In this document: in pieces, positions 16,299-25,009 of the stretch
Layout of the letters: every line of letters begins with the position of its first letter
How positions within the stretch are numbered: the stretch's first letter is position 1
From: an uncultured Oscillospiraceae bacterium
Lineage (GTDB): Bacteria; Bacillota; Clostridia; Oscillospirales; Ruminococcaceae
Direction of reading: 5' to 3'
Length of the DNA: 64,000 nucleotides
Assembly (NCBI GenBank): GCA_905197685.1
Contig: CAJJZS010000007.1
Span: forward strand, 1-64,000
The notes under the pieces: model-generated
The model's database searches: none
What the model was told of the DNA's origin: nothing
Seen by the model: only the letters and a program-made list of their open reading frames with translations
Translations under genes and position numbers: made by a program

Positions 16299-17309
16299 AT
16301 GAAAGAACAGGAACAGAAAAAAACAGGATTGCCGGCAGAGCAAACTGCGCTGAAAAAGGCGAGCGATGAACTGCTTTCGGCAGTGGATGCGGCAGAAAAA
16401 GAGCTGCAAACAAGCTACCGTTCCATGGCAAAGGAATCGACGGCAAAAGGAAACGGCGAACAGTTTGACAGCGGAGTGCAGGAAAAGATTGATTCTCTAA
16501 AGGAGATTAACGGGCAGCTCAAGCAGGCGCATCAGCGTACCATGAAGATGGAGGACGAATTGACCGCGCGTTTTCGCGATATGCAAAAAAGCCGTGACCG
16601 AAAGTGGTATCGTTTAAACCCGCCGGCAAATGGTGCGATTGACTTGGAGGAACATCAGCGCAAGCATTTTGCACAGGGCATTAACCCATATAAATTGATG
16701 CTGGTTTGTTTTGTGGGCAGTTTTGCGGGCGTTGTTGTAGAATCTTTGTGGTGTATCCTGCGTCACGGATATTTGGAAAGCCGAGCAGGTTTGGTGTACG
16801 GTCCGTTCAATCTGCTTTACGGGGTGGGCGCAGTAACCTTGACACTCGCTTTATACAAATTTCGCAACCGCGGTCCATGGCTTTCCTTTTTGGGCGGTAT
16901 GCTGGTAGGCAGCGTGGTGGAATATGTTTGTTCATGGGGACAGGAGCTGGTTCTGGGATCTCGTTCCTGGGATTACAGCAGAATGCCGTTTAACCTCAAC
17001 GGACGCATCTGTTTGCTTTACTCCTGTTTCTGGGGAGTTTTAGGTGTGTTATGGATTAAGGACCTGTATCCGAGAATGGCAAAATGGATTTTAAAGCTGC
17101 CAAACCGGGCGGGTAAAATTTTCACTTGGTGCGCGACAGCGTTTTTGGTAATCAACTGTGTAGTATCTATGGTTGCCGTATGGCGCTGGTCCGAGCGAGT
17201 TCACGATGTTCCGGCACCGAACGGATTTTGGGAGATGATAGACGAACATTTTCCGGACGAGCGTATGGAACGAGTATATGCAAATATGAATTTCGGAGAA
17301 TCAGAATAA
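16299..17309 (+). CDS. CmpB-type membrane protein (putative ABC transporter permease, PF06541)
   Basis: A 336-residue protein: a charged, mostly helical 130-residue N-terminus (possible coiled coil) followed by about five membrane segments. The membrane part has the family signature FAGVVVESLWC, SRAGLVYGPFNLLYG, GSVVEYVCSWGQE, WDYSRMPFNLNGRICL and FWGVLGVLWIKDLYPR. The family is called an ABC permease in databases but its function is not established. AGGAGG at 16288-16293 supports ATG 16299. No ATPase gene is adjacent. Confidence 0.8.
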   Translation: MKEQEQKKTGLPAEQTALKKASDELLSAVDAAEKELQTSYRSMAKESTAKGNGEQFDSGVQEKIDSLKEINGQLKQAHQRTMKMEDELTARFRDMQKSRDRKWYRLNPPANGAIDLEEHQRKHFAQGINPYKLMLVCFVGSFAGVVVESLWCILRHGYLESRAGLVYGPFNLLYGVGAVTLTLALYKFRNRGPWLSFLGGMLVGSVVEYVCSWGQELVLGSRSWDYSRMPFNLNGRICLLYSCFWGVLGVLWIKDLYPRMAKWILKLPNRAGKIFTWCATAFLVINCVVSMVAVWRWSERVHDVPAPNGFWEMIDEHFPDERMERVYANMNFGESE

Positions 17310-17346
17310 CAACAGGAGGCAGCCATAACGGCTGCCTCCTGTTGTT
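17308..17346. terminator. Bidirectional hairpin terminator
   Basis: A perfect 17-base stem, AACAACAGGAGGCAGCC against GGCTGCCTCCTGTTGTT, between converging genes. It lacks a strong T-run on the plus side. Confidence 0.7.
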
Positions 17347-17355
17347 ATCGAACAT

Positions 17356-19161
17356 TTAAGAATGTTCAATCGTTTCAATTGTTTGCAAATATTTATCTTT
17401 GTACTGATGATACAGGTCGGTGTAGTATTCGGTCAGTCCCTGATGGAGAATCCGACGATATTCGTGGCGGTCGATATTGTGATTTTTTGCCGCCTCGCTG
17501 ATTAAGTTCATACCGATATTTGCACAGTGGTCTGCAATTCGTTCATAGTTGGAGAGAGATTCGATATATGGGAACGCAGCGTCTACCGAGCATTTTCCGG
17601 CTTTCAGGCGCTCGATATGGCGTTCTTTGAGCGTTTCCTCGATCAAATCAATGACCTCCTCCAACGGCTCGATGCTGTTGGCGATGGTGATGTCGCGGTT
17701 GCGGAAGGAGGAAATTGCCTTGTCAATACATTCCGAAACGGCGCAGCTGAGGGTCTGGATTTCTTCCAAAGCGGAAGGAGAGAAAGCGCCCCCGATTTCG
17801 TACAGACGTTCGGCACATTCCTGAACATTGATTGCATAATCGCCCATTCGTTCAAATTCGCTTTGTACCTGAAGCAGCAGCGATACCTGACGGCTTTCCG
17901 TGTCGGTCAGCTGTCCTTCGGCAAGACGAACCAGATATACACTTACGCGGTCTTCCAACTTGTCAATCAGGTTTTCGGATTCACGGATTTTTTCCACCAA
18001 TTTCTGGTCATAATTTGCAAACAGGGTGGTAACGCGGGTAAGATTGCGGGAAGCAAGCTCGCCCATCTTTAAGGTGCATTGAGTTGCGTGATCAATGGCA
18101 AGACCGGGGGAGCGCAGGAAACGCTCGTCCAAAGAAGCTGCGGTGGTATCGTCATTGTCGCCGTCGGTTTCTTCTCCTTTGATGAAACGCATCGCCAGTT
18201 TTTCCAGCAGTCCCGCAAACGGGATTAAGAGAAGGGTGACAGTGATATTAAAGATAGAGTGGAAGTTTGCAATATCGTTGCTGTTGATTGCATTATCCCA
18301 GAAAGGGAAGCCGATAGTATACTGGAAGGCGTAAACGCCGATTAAGAAGATCATGGTACCGATGATATTAAAGCTTAAATGAACAAAGGCAGAGCGTTTT
18401 GCATTTTTGGAAGCGCCGAACGATGCCATAATTGGGGTGATACAGGTACCGATATTCTGTCCGAGGATAATCGGGATTGCGGAAGAAAAGGTAATCTGTC
18501 CGGTGGAAGTGAGCGCCTGTAAAATACCGATTGAGGCAGCAGAGCTTTGAATGATAGCAGTAACAACTGCGCCTGCAAGTACGCCCAGAAGCGGGTTGGA
18601 GAAGTTTTTGAACAAAGCGATAAATTCAGGAACCTGCTCGAGCGGAGCGACGGCATCGCTCATCTGGAACATACCGAAGAACAGGATACCGAATCCGAGC
18701 AAAATTTGTCCCAAATCCTTTTGAGAAGCTTTCTTACCTGCCATAAACAGGATGATACCGATGATGGAAACCAGCGGAGCCCAGGAGGTGGGTTTGAGGA
18801 AGTTGATAATAAAATTATCGCTTTGAATATCCATCATACTTAAAATGTGCGCGGTGATGGTGGTTCCGATGTTTGCGCCCATGATAACGCCGATTGCCTG
18901 TTTTAATTTGATGATGTTTGCATTAACCAGACCGACAACGATGACGGTGGTAGCGGAGGAGCTTTGTACTGCTGCGGTGACCAGTGCGCCGAACAGAACC
19001 GCTTTAAAAATATTGTTGCTCATCTTTTCCAGGGTGCGTTCCAGTCTGCCGCCGGAAACCTTTTCCAAGCCGCTGCCCAACAGGCTCATACCGTAAAGGA
19101 AGAACGCAAGTCCCCCCAGCACAGATACGATAATACCGAAATAATCTACACTGCTTTCCAT
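17356..19161 (-). CDS. Na+/phosphate cotransporter family protein with PhoU-like domain
   Basis: The 601-residue protein contains two inverted Na_Pi_cotrans repeats with the QSSSATT and QSSAASIG signatures (near residues 66 and 205) and paired GANIGTTITA and GQNIGTCITP motifs. After about eight membrane helices comes a soluble PhoU-like helical domain (about 360-590). The YjbB/NptA-like type moves phosphate with sodium and may serve in efflux as well as uptake. It is a single gene, convergent with the CmpB-like gene, with a long leader on its 5' side. Confidence 0.9.
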   Translation of the reverse strand: MESSVDYFGIIVSVLGGLAFFLYGMSLLGSGLEKVSGGRLERTLEKMSNNIFKAVLFGALVTAAVQSSSATTVIVVGLVNANIIKLKQAIGVIMGANIGTTITAHILSMMDIQSDNFIINFLKPTSWAPLVSIIGIILFMAGKKASQKDLGQILLGFGILFFGMFQMSDAVAPLEQVPEFIALFKNFSNPLLGVLAGAVVTAIIQSSAASIGILQALTSTGQITFSSAIPIILGQNIGTCITPIMASFGASKNAKRSAFVHLSFNIIGTMIFLIGVYAFQYTIGFPFWDNAINSNDIANFHSIFNITVTLLLIPFAGLLEKLAMRFIKGEETDGDNDDTTAASLDERFLRSPGLAIDHATQCTLKMGELASRNLTRVTTLFANYDQKLVEKIRESENLIDKLEDRVSVYLVRLAEGQLTDTESRQVSLLLQVQSEFERMGDYAINVQECAERLYEIGGAFSPSALEEIQTLSCAVSECIDKAISSFRNRDITIANSIEPLEEVIDLIEETLKERHIERLKAGKCSVDAAFPYIESLSNYERIADHCANIGMNLISEAAKNHNIDRHEYRRILHQGLTEYYTDLYHQYKDKYLQTIETIEHS

Positions 19162-20018
19162 AAAATTCCTACCTTTTCTTTCCTTTTTCTTCTTTTCTTG
19201 TCTTCTGCGTGAGATTTTACCTTTTTTTCATTTTGACTTTACTTATATTTAACAAAAAAGCCGACGCATAAAATCTGTCCGCTCACGCAGCGAAACAGAT
19301 TCAGCGTACTTATTTTTAATTATAACATTAACCGCGCAGAATTGTACAGATAAAAAATCCGCTCAAAACAGAGATTTATTCTTCCCGCAGCGTGGGGAAA
19401 TTGTAGAAAATTCTCATTTTTAAGGAAAAGGCGTCAGGTGCTTTACTTTTTGCCGTAAAATCTGCTATACTGTTTTAGTTATGGAAAATCAGGGAATAGC
19501 ATTATTTTGAAAAACGGTTTTTAGATGTGATACAACGAAATTAAGTGGTATATTTTGGGGAAAAGAGGAAAAACGGTGGAAAACCGAAAGGAAGCTGCCG
19601 CACTTTTTCCATTTTGCAAAATAGAGGTAGAACAGGGTAAATTTGTTTGAAATATACAAAAAATAGTGGAAATTCCGTAAGAAACGCTATTGTTAGAAAA
19701 AGTAACAGAGGGAAGTTTTTTCCCTCTGTTTTTGTGTTTTCTGTTTCTTTACAGAAGAAAAGTAAAAAAGAAAAGAAGAAAATAACGGGAAAAACAGGAA
19801 AAAGAGGAAGGGTAAAATGCAGTAAAAACCGCTTAAATAAGGGAAAAATAAAAAAGAAAAAAGGAAAGTTCAAAATGGATGCCAAGCAAAAGAAAAGAAA
19901 GAAAAAAATACGGGAAGAGATTTGAAAAAGGAAAAAGGAGAGAGAACGCATTTGTGCAAAATAAGGAAAAAACAGCGTGTATTTGCTAAAATGCACAAAA
20001 ATATCTTTTTTTAAAGTT
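19162..20018. other. 857-base gene-free stretch with hairpins
   Basis: Contains a stem-loop at 19272-19301 (AATCTGT...ACAGATT with inner CGCT/AGCG), a possible TATACT near 19466, and an intrinsic-terminator-like hairpin at 19704-19733 (AACAGAGGGA/TCCCTCTGTT followed by T). From 19735 to 19940 the plus strand is strongly purine-rich and gives a lysine-rich open frame that I do not consider a gene. A small RNA ending at 19733 is possible but unproven. Confidence 0.4.
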
Positions 20019-20047
20019 TTGACAATTCATGAATTAAATATTAACAT
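20019..20047 (+). promoter_or_regulatory. Promoter of hppA
   Basis: TTGACA (20019-20024), 17 bases, TAACAT (20042-20047). A short hairpin TAACACC/GGTGTTA (20060-20080) lies in the leader. Confidence 0.65.
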
Positions 20048-20122
20048 GATGGAGTAAGGTAACACCCGTGCGAGGTGTTATAAAATGTTATATTTATGTT
20101 ACAAAGAAGGGAATGGAAACAC

Positions 20123-22192
20123 ATGGATTTAACAATCCTTGCTCCTATCGGAGCAGTACTGGCTTTGCTGTTTGCCCTTTTCCAGGCAAAGAAAGTCATG
20201 AAAGAGGATGAGGGTACCGATCTGATGAAGTCCCTGTCCCAAAAAATCCGTACAGGTGCAGATGCTTACCTGAAAAGACAGTACAAGAGCGTAGCTGTTG
20301 TATTCGTAGTTCTGGTTGTTATCTTCACCGTTCTGGCATTCTTCGGTCAGGTTAATATGTTTGTACCGATTGCGTTCGTAACAGGCGGTGTATTCTCCGC
20401 TCTGTCCGGTTACATCGGTATGAAGATTGCAACCGCTGCAAACGCAAGAACCGCAAATGCAGCTCATCACAGCCTGAACAAAGGTCTGAAAGTTGCATTC
20501 TCCGCAGGTTCCGTTATGGGCTTTACCGTAGTAGGTTTGGGTCTGTTGGATACTTCTATCTGGTTCTACATCTTGAAGATGGTTTACGGCGACAATGCGC
20601 AGGCAATCGCTTCCGCTCTGGTTACTTTCGGTATGGGTGCTTCCACCATGGCTCTGTTTGCTCGTGTAGGCGGTGGTATCTTCACCAAAGCTGCTGACGT
20701 AGGCGCTGACCTGGTAGGTAAAGTAGAAGCAGGTATTCCGGAAGATGACCCGAGAAACCCTGCTGTTATCGCTGACAACGTAGGCGACAACGTAGGTGAC
20801 GTTGCAGGTATGGGCGCTGACTTGTACGAATCTTATGTAGGTGCAAGACTGTCCTCCATGGCTCTGGGCGTTTCCGCAGGTCTTGGCTTTAAAGGTATGA
20901 TGATCCCAATGGCTCTGTGCGCTCTGGGTATCTTCGCTTCCATCATCGGTTCCTTCTTTGTAAAAACAGAAGAAGGCGCAGATCAGAAAAAACTGCTTGG
21001 CTCTTTGAGAAAAGGTACATACATCAGCTCTGCTTTGGTAATTATCGCTGCATTTGTGCTGATTAAAGTTTCCGGTCTTGGACTCGGACTCTTCTTCGCT
21101 ATCATTTCCGGTCTGTTGGCAGGCGTACTGATCGGTTACTTTACCGAATACTACACCTCCGACTCCTACAAACCAACCCAGAAACTGGCAGAAACTTCTC
21201 AGACAGGTTCTGCAACCCTGATTATCGGCGGTCTGGGTCTTGGTATGAAATCTACCGCAATTCCGGCTGTAATCGTTGGTATTGCAGTACTGGTAAGCTA
21301 CTTTGTTTCCGGCGGCGCAGACAGCTTCGGCATGGGTCTGTACGGAATTTCCCTGGCAGCAGTAGGTATGCTGTCCACTCTGGGTATCACTCTGGCAACC
21401 GACGCTTACGGTCCTGTTGCAGATAACGCAGGCGGTATCGCTGAAATGGCAGGTCTGGGCGAGGAAGTTCGTAAGAGAACCGACGCTCTGGACTCTCTGG
21501 GCAACACCACCGCTGCAACCGGTAAAGGTTTTGCAATCGGCTCCGCTGCTCTGACCGCTCTGGCTTTGGTTGCTTCCTACATCGACCAGGTAAAACTGCT
21601 TGTTCCGGACTACAACTTCGATCTGTCCGTTATGAACCCACCGGTTCTGATCGGTCTTTTGATCGGCGCTATGCTCCCATTTGTATTTGCAGCTCTCACT
21701 ATGGAATCGGTTGGACGCGCTGCACAGAGCATCGTTGTTGAAGTACGCAGACAGTTCAAATCCATCCCGGGTCTGATGGAAGGCAAAGCAGAACCGGATT
21801 ACAGAAGCTGTGTAGACCTCTGTACCAAATCCGCTCTGCACGAAATGGTTCTTCCGGCAATCCTGGCTATCGTTGTTCCGGTTGTTGTTGGTCTGCTTAT
21901 GGGCGTAGTCGGTGTTACCGGTATGCTGGCAGGCGCAACCGTTTCCGGTTTCGTTCTGGCAATCATGATGTCCAACTCCGGCGGCGCTTGGGATAACGCT
22001 AAGAAATACATCGAAGCAGATCACCTGGGCGGCAAAGGTTCCGACAACCACAAGGCTGCCGTTGTAGGCGACACCGTTGGTGACCCATTCAAGGATACCT
22101 CCGGTCCGGCAATCAACATCCTGATCAAGCTGCTGTCTATGGTTTCCATCGTATTTGCAGCGGTTGTTGCAAACTGCTCTTTGATTAAGTAG
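20123..22192 (+). CDS. hppA: K+-dependent membrane-bound pyrophosphatase (ion pump)
   Basis: The 689-residue protein of about 16 helices has the substrate-site signature DVGADLVGKVEAGIPEDDPR followed by NPAVIADNVGDNVGDVAG, the second acidic site ATDAYGPVADNAGGIAEM, and the third DNHKAAVVGDTVGDPFKDT. It hydrolyses pyrophosphate and pumps Na+ and/or H+ across the membrane. GNTTAATGKG has alanine where K+-independent enzymes carry lysine, so this is the K+-dependent class; the pumped ion is not decided by what I can read. ATG 20123 fits homologues and has GAAGGG upstream; an ATG at 20096 would add nine residues. Codons are strongly biased, suggesting high expression. Confidence 0.95.
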   Translation: MDLTILAPIGAVLALLFALFQAKKVMKEDEGTDLMKSLSQKIRTGADAYLKRQYKSVAVVFVVLVVIFTVLAFFGQVNMFVPIAFVTGGVFSALSGYIGMKIATAANARTANAAHHSLNKGLKVAFSAGSVMGFTVVGLGLLDTSIWFYILKMVYGDNAQAIASALVTFGMGASTMALFARVGGGIFTKAADVGADLVGKVEAGIPEDDPRNPAVIADNVGDNVGDVAGMGADLYESYVGARLSSMALGVSAGLGFKGMMIPMALCALGIFASIIGSFFVKTEEGADQKKLLGSLRKGTYISSALVIIAAFVLIKVSGLGLGLFFAIISGLLAGVLIGYFTEYYTSDSYKPTQKLAETSQTGSATLIIGGLGLGMKSTAIPAVIVGIAVLVSYFVSGGADSFGMGLYGISLAAVGMLSTLGITLATDAYGPVADNAGGIAEMAGLGEEVRKRTDALDSLGNTTAATGKGFAIGSAALTALALVASYIDQVKLLVPDYNFDLSVMNPPVLIGLLIGAMLPFVFAALTMESVGRAAQSIVVEVRRQFKSIPGLMEGKAEPDYRSCVDLCTKSALHEMVLPAILAIVVPVVVGLLMGVVGVTGMLAGATVSGFVLAIMMSNSGGAWDNAKKYIEADHLGGKGSDNHKAAVVGDTVGDPFKDTSGPAINILIKLLSMVSIVFAAVVANCSLIK

Positions 22193-22210
22193 TTTAAAAC
22201 TCACTCAATA

Positions 22211-22246
22211 AAAATGACGGAACTCCATTTGGAGTTCCGTCATTTT
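22211..22246. terminator. Bidirectional terminator between hppA and eno
   Basis: AAAATGACGGAACTCC/GGAGTTCCGTCATTTT perfect stem. Confidence 0.85.
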
Positions 22247-22261
22247 GTATATTCCGCAGTT

Positions 22262-23557
22262 TTATTTTTGAATAGGATAAATTGTTTCATAAATGCGCAG
22301 CAGTTGGTTATATTTTTCCACCCGTTCTCCGCGGCAGGGAGCGCCCGCTTTCAGAAAATCCGCACCCAAAGCGACTGCAAGGTCGGCAACGGAGCTGTCA
22401 TAGGTTTCCCCGGAGCGATGAGAAAGAATAACGCTCCATCCTGCGCGTTTTGCTGTCTGTACTGCTTGAATTGTTTTGCTGAGTGTTCCGATTTGATTGG
22501 GTTTTATCAATACGGCGTTTGCAGCTTTTCTTGCAATTCCTTCCTGAATTCGTTGTGGGTTAGTGACAAACAAATCGTCCCCGACAATGCGGGTTTGATT
22601 GCCCAAGCGGTAGGTTAGCTGGGCAAAACCCTGCCAATCGTTTTCTTCCAATGGGTCCTCTAACAATTTGATGGGATACTTACAGCACAATCCTTCCCAA
22701 TAAGCAATCAGTTCTTCACAGCTATAGGATAATTTGCTTTTGGGGAGGAGATAACGCTTTTCGCAGTTTCCTTCGTTCTCCTGTGCGGCGGCGCGCCAGC
22801 CGGAAGCAGCAGCGTCAATACCAAAAGCAAAATCATGTTCAAAGGAGAAGTTTGCTCGCTGTGCCGCCTCAATGATAAGATTGAAACCTTCTTCTGTCGA
22901 GGAAAGATTGGGGGCAAATCCGCCCTCATCTCCGACCGCAGTGCAAAGTCCCTTTTCTTTGAGCAATTCCTTTAAGCGATGATACAGGCGACAGCATCGT
23001 TCCAACTGTTGAGGAAATGGCAGTTCTGTTTGAGGAAAAATCATCATTTCCTGAATATCAAGGCTGTTGTCTGCATGGACGCCGCCGTTTAAAATGTTCA
23101 TCAAAGGAATCGGGAAATGCTCCCGAGAGATATTATTTCCGCCAAGATAACGAAACAGCGGAAGCCGATAGGAAACCGCTGCCGCTTTTGCGCAGGCAAG
23201 GGACACAGCGAGGGAGGCATTGGAGCCGATCGGTCGGCAGTTTTGCGGGTCGATAAAGGAACAAAGAATATCGTCAATTTCCTGCTGAGCAGAAATTTCT
23301 TTTCCCTTCAATTCGGGGGCAATCAGATCGGTAATCTGCCTGCACGCAGACAATGTGCCTTTTCCGAGATAGCGTTCGGCATCGTTGTCCCGCAATTCTG
23401 CAACTTCATACGTTCCGGTCGATGCGCCGCTGGGAACGCTTGCCCGACCGGCGCTTGCATCGTTGAGAATAACTACCGCTTCTACAGTAGGATTTCCGCG
23501 AGAGTCCAAAATTTCACGCGCTTTAATACAGTTAATTCGCCGTTTGTTTATCATCAT
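22262..23557 (-). CDS. eno: Enolase, divergent type
   Basis: A 431-residue phosphopyruvate hydratase interconverting 2-phosphoglycerate and phosphoenolpyruvate. Catalytic and Mg2+ residues are present: SGASTGTYE, DIQEMM, GDEGGFAP, FGIDAAAS, LLEDPL, VGDDLFVTN, LIKPNQIGT and SHRSGET. The last part departs from the norm: GETYDSSVADLAVALGADFL and KAGAPCRGERVEKYNQLLRI replace GETEDSTIAD and the usual KTGSLSR segment. Standing alone and not in a glycolytic operon, it could be the only enolase or a paralogue. Several cysteines are also unusual. Gene identity is firm; the physiological role is less so. Confidence 0.9.
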   Translation of the reverse strand: MMINKRRINCIKAREILDSRGNPTVEAVVILNDASAGRASVPSGASTGTYEVAELRDNDAERYLGKGTLSACRQITDLIAPELKGKEISAQQEIDDILCSFIDPQNCRPIGSNASLAVSLACAKAAAVSYRLPLFRYLGGNNISREHFPIPLMNILNGGVHADNSLDIQEMMIFPQTELPFPQQLERCCRLYHRLKELLKEKGLCTAVGDEGGFAPNLSSTEEGFNLIIEAAQRANFSFEHDFAFGIDAAASGWRAAAQENEGNCEKRYLLPKSKLSYSCEELIAYWEGLCCKYPIKLLEDPLEENDWQGFAQLTYRLGNQTRIVGDDLFVTNPQRIQEGIARKAANAVLIKPNQIGTLSKTIQAVQTAKRAGWSVILSHRSGETYDSSVADLAVALGADFLKAGAPCRGERVEKYNQLLRIYETIYPIQK

Positions 23558-23640
23558 CTTCCGTCCTTTCCGAAAAATATCAAATTTATTTTTCCCAAAA
23601 GCTTGCTTTTTATGACAGAAGTCGCTTATAATAAGGAAAA

Positions 23641-23671
23641 TGAATGAATCGACCTGTTTTAGCGCAAACTA
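23641..23671 (+). promoter_or_regulatory. Possible sigma-G promoter of pdaA
   Basis: TGAATG (23641-23646), 18 bases, CAAACTA (23665-23671), matching the forespore consensus at 5 of 6 and 6 of 7 positions. pdaA is forespore-expressed in Bacillus subtilis. Confidence 0.45.
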
Positions 23672-23695
23672 TGAGAAAAGAAAGGTGGGCAAGTT

Positions 23696-24802
23696 ATGAA
23701 GAAAAACAGCGGAAAAAGAATGGCAGCGTTTGTTTTGGCAGCGCTTATCCTGGCTTCGGGACTTAGCGGATGTGCGCGGCAGGCAGAACAGCCGGAAATT
23801 TCGGACAGTGTGAACGGACTTTCTGAGGGAAATCCACAGGGAAATAAAGAGGATTCTTCAAAGAATAACGAAGAAAATTTCCCGGGAAATAAAGAAGATT
23901 CTCAAAAGGATTTTCCGAAAGACGAAAAACAGGATTCTCCGGAACAATCGGAAGAAAAGAAAGAAACGGTGTCTGCAAAGACAGAAAAATCCGATGAAGA
24001 AAAGCCGGAATCTGTTTTGCAGGAAAAAGAAGAGACCGAGCAATCAAAAGAAAATTTGCAAACCGAAGAACAAGCAGCTTCACAGCAGATTCCCGCAGCG
24101 CAAAATGTTTCCACGCAGGGATTGGACAACACAAAGTTGGGTTGGGGACCGGGCGGACCGGTGGACGAAAACAATCGACCAAGCGGCGCAGTAAGCTATC
24201 AGGAAAAGTACGGGAAATATGACGCTGATTTTATTCGAGAACAGGAAAACAATATTTATCTTACCTTTGACGAGGGGTATGAAAACGGATATACCGATGA
24301 TATTCTGGATGTTTTGAAAGAAAAAGGGGTGTCGGCGGTCTTTTTTGTCACGATGCCTTATGTAAAAGCCGAACCGGAACTGATTCAACGAATGATTGAT
24401 GAGGGACATATTGTCGGCAATCACAGCGTGAATCATCTTTCTATGCCGGAAACCAATCCCGAACAGTGCCGAAACGAAATTATGGAACTGCATGATTATG
24501 TAAAGGAAAACTTTCAATATGAAATGACGCTGTTCCGTTTTCCGATGGGGGAATTTTCTGAGCGAGATTTGAGCATTGTTCAACAGTTAGGATATCGCAG
24601 TGTCTTTTGGAGTTTTGCCTATCGCGACTGGTTGGTAGACGAGCAACCGAATCCGCAGGAAGCTCTCGAAAAGATAGAAAGCAAATGCCACCCGGGCGCA
24701 ATTTATCTGCTGCATGCAGTATCTCAGACCAATGCGGAAATTTTAGGGCAGATGATTGATGACTTGCAGGCGCAGGGTTATACGTTTTGTAAATATGAAT
24801 AG
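23696..24802 (+). CDS. pdaA: PdaA-type polysaccharide deacetylase lipoprotein (spore cortex muramic-delta-lactam synthesis)
   Basis: A 368-residue lipoprotein: lipobox ASGLSGCA (cysteine at residue 26), then about 100 residues rich in E, K, S and Q as a flexible linker, then a NodB domain (about 170-365). Its motif 1 is LTFDEGYENGYTDD, the PdaA variant in which the second aspartate of TFDDG is replaced. Motif 2 is GNHSVNHLSMPE; the end has HPGAIYLLHAVSQTNAEILG, very close to Bacillus PdaA. PdaA removes acetyl groups from muramic acid during cortex assembly. The long acidic linker and lipid anchor are not found in Bacillus PdaA. Confidence 0.85.
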   Translation: MKKNSGKRMAAFVLAALILASGLSGCARQAEQPEISDSVNGLSEGNPQGNKEDSSKNNEENFPGNKEDSQKDFPKDEKQDSPEQSEEKKETVSAKTEKSDEEKPESVLQEKEETEQSKENLQTEEQAASQQIPAAQNVSTQGLDNTKLGWGPGGPVDENNRPSGAVSYQEKYGKYDADFIREQENNIYLTFDEGYENGYTDDILDVLKEKGVSAVFFVTMPYVKAEPELIQRMIDEGHIVGNHSVNHLSMPETNPEQCRNEIMELHDYVKENFQYEMTLFRFPMGEFSERDLSIVQQLGYRSVFWSFAYRDWLVDEQPNPQEALEKIESKCHPGAIYLLHAVSQTNAEILGQMIDDLQAQGYTFCKYE

Positions 24803-24814
24803 ATATTAACAGAA

Positions 24815-24849
24815 AAAATCCCATGTATCGAGCGATACATGGGATTTTA
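24815..24849 (+). terminator. Terminator of pdaA
   Basis: AAAATCCCATGTATCG pairs with CGATACATGGGATTTT around a tiny loop. Confidence 0.85.
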
Positions 24850-25009
24850 TTATCATAATTTTTTAAAGGATTTGCAAAAGGAAGTGAAAAAAAAGAAAAA
24901 GTGTGGTAGAATGGTTGTAACGAGCAAAGTCGGTTTGATTCCTGAAAGAAAAAGAAACCGCAAAACAGGCTCATACAGTTTAAAACAACAAAGAAAAGGA
25001 GTGTTTTTT

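Noticed and set aside
19647..19925. 92-codon lysine-rich frame in the gap before hppA
   Set aside because: It comes from a purine-rich tract, crosses a terminator hairpin, and has no ribosome site or family features.
20129..22204. 691-codon open frame on the minus strand opposite hppA
   Set aside because: It mirrors a highly expressed gene with strongly biased codons, has low-complexity C/S/Q/T-rich composition and no ribosome site. It is a shadow frame.
24839..25009. 57-codon N-terminal extension of the first M42 peptidase
   Set aside because: It starts in the pdaA terminator and is not part of the family; ATG 25010 has a good site.
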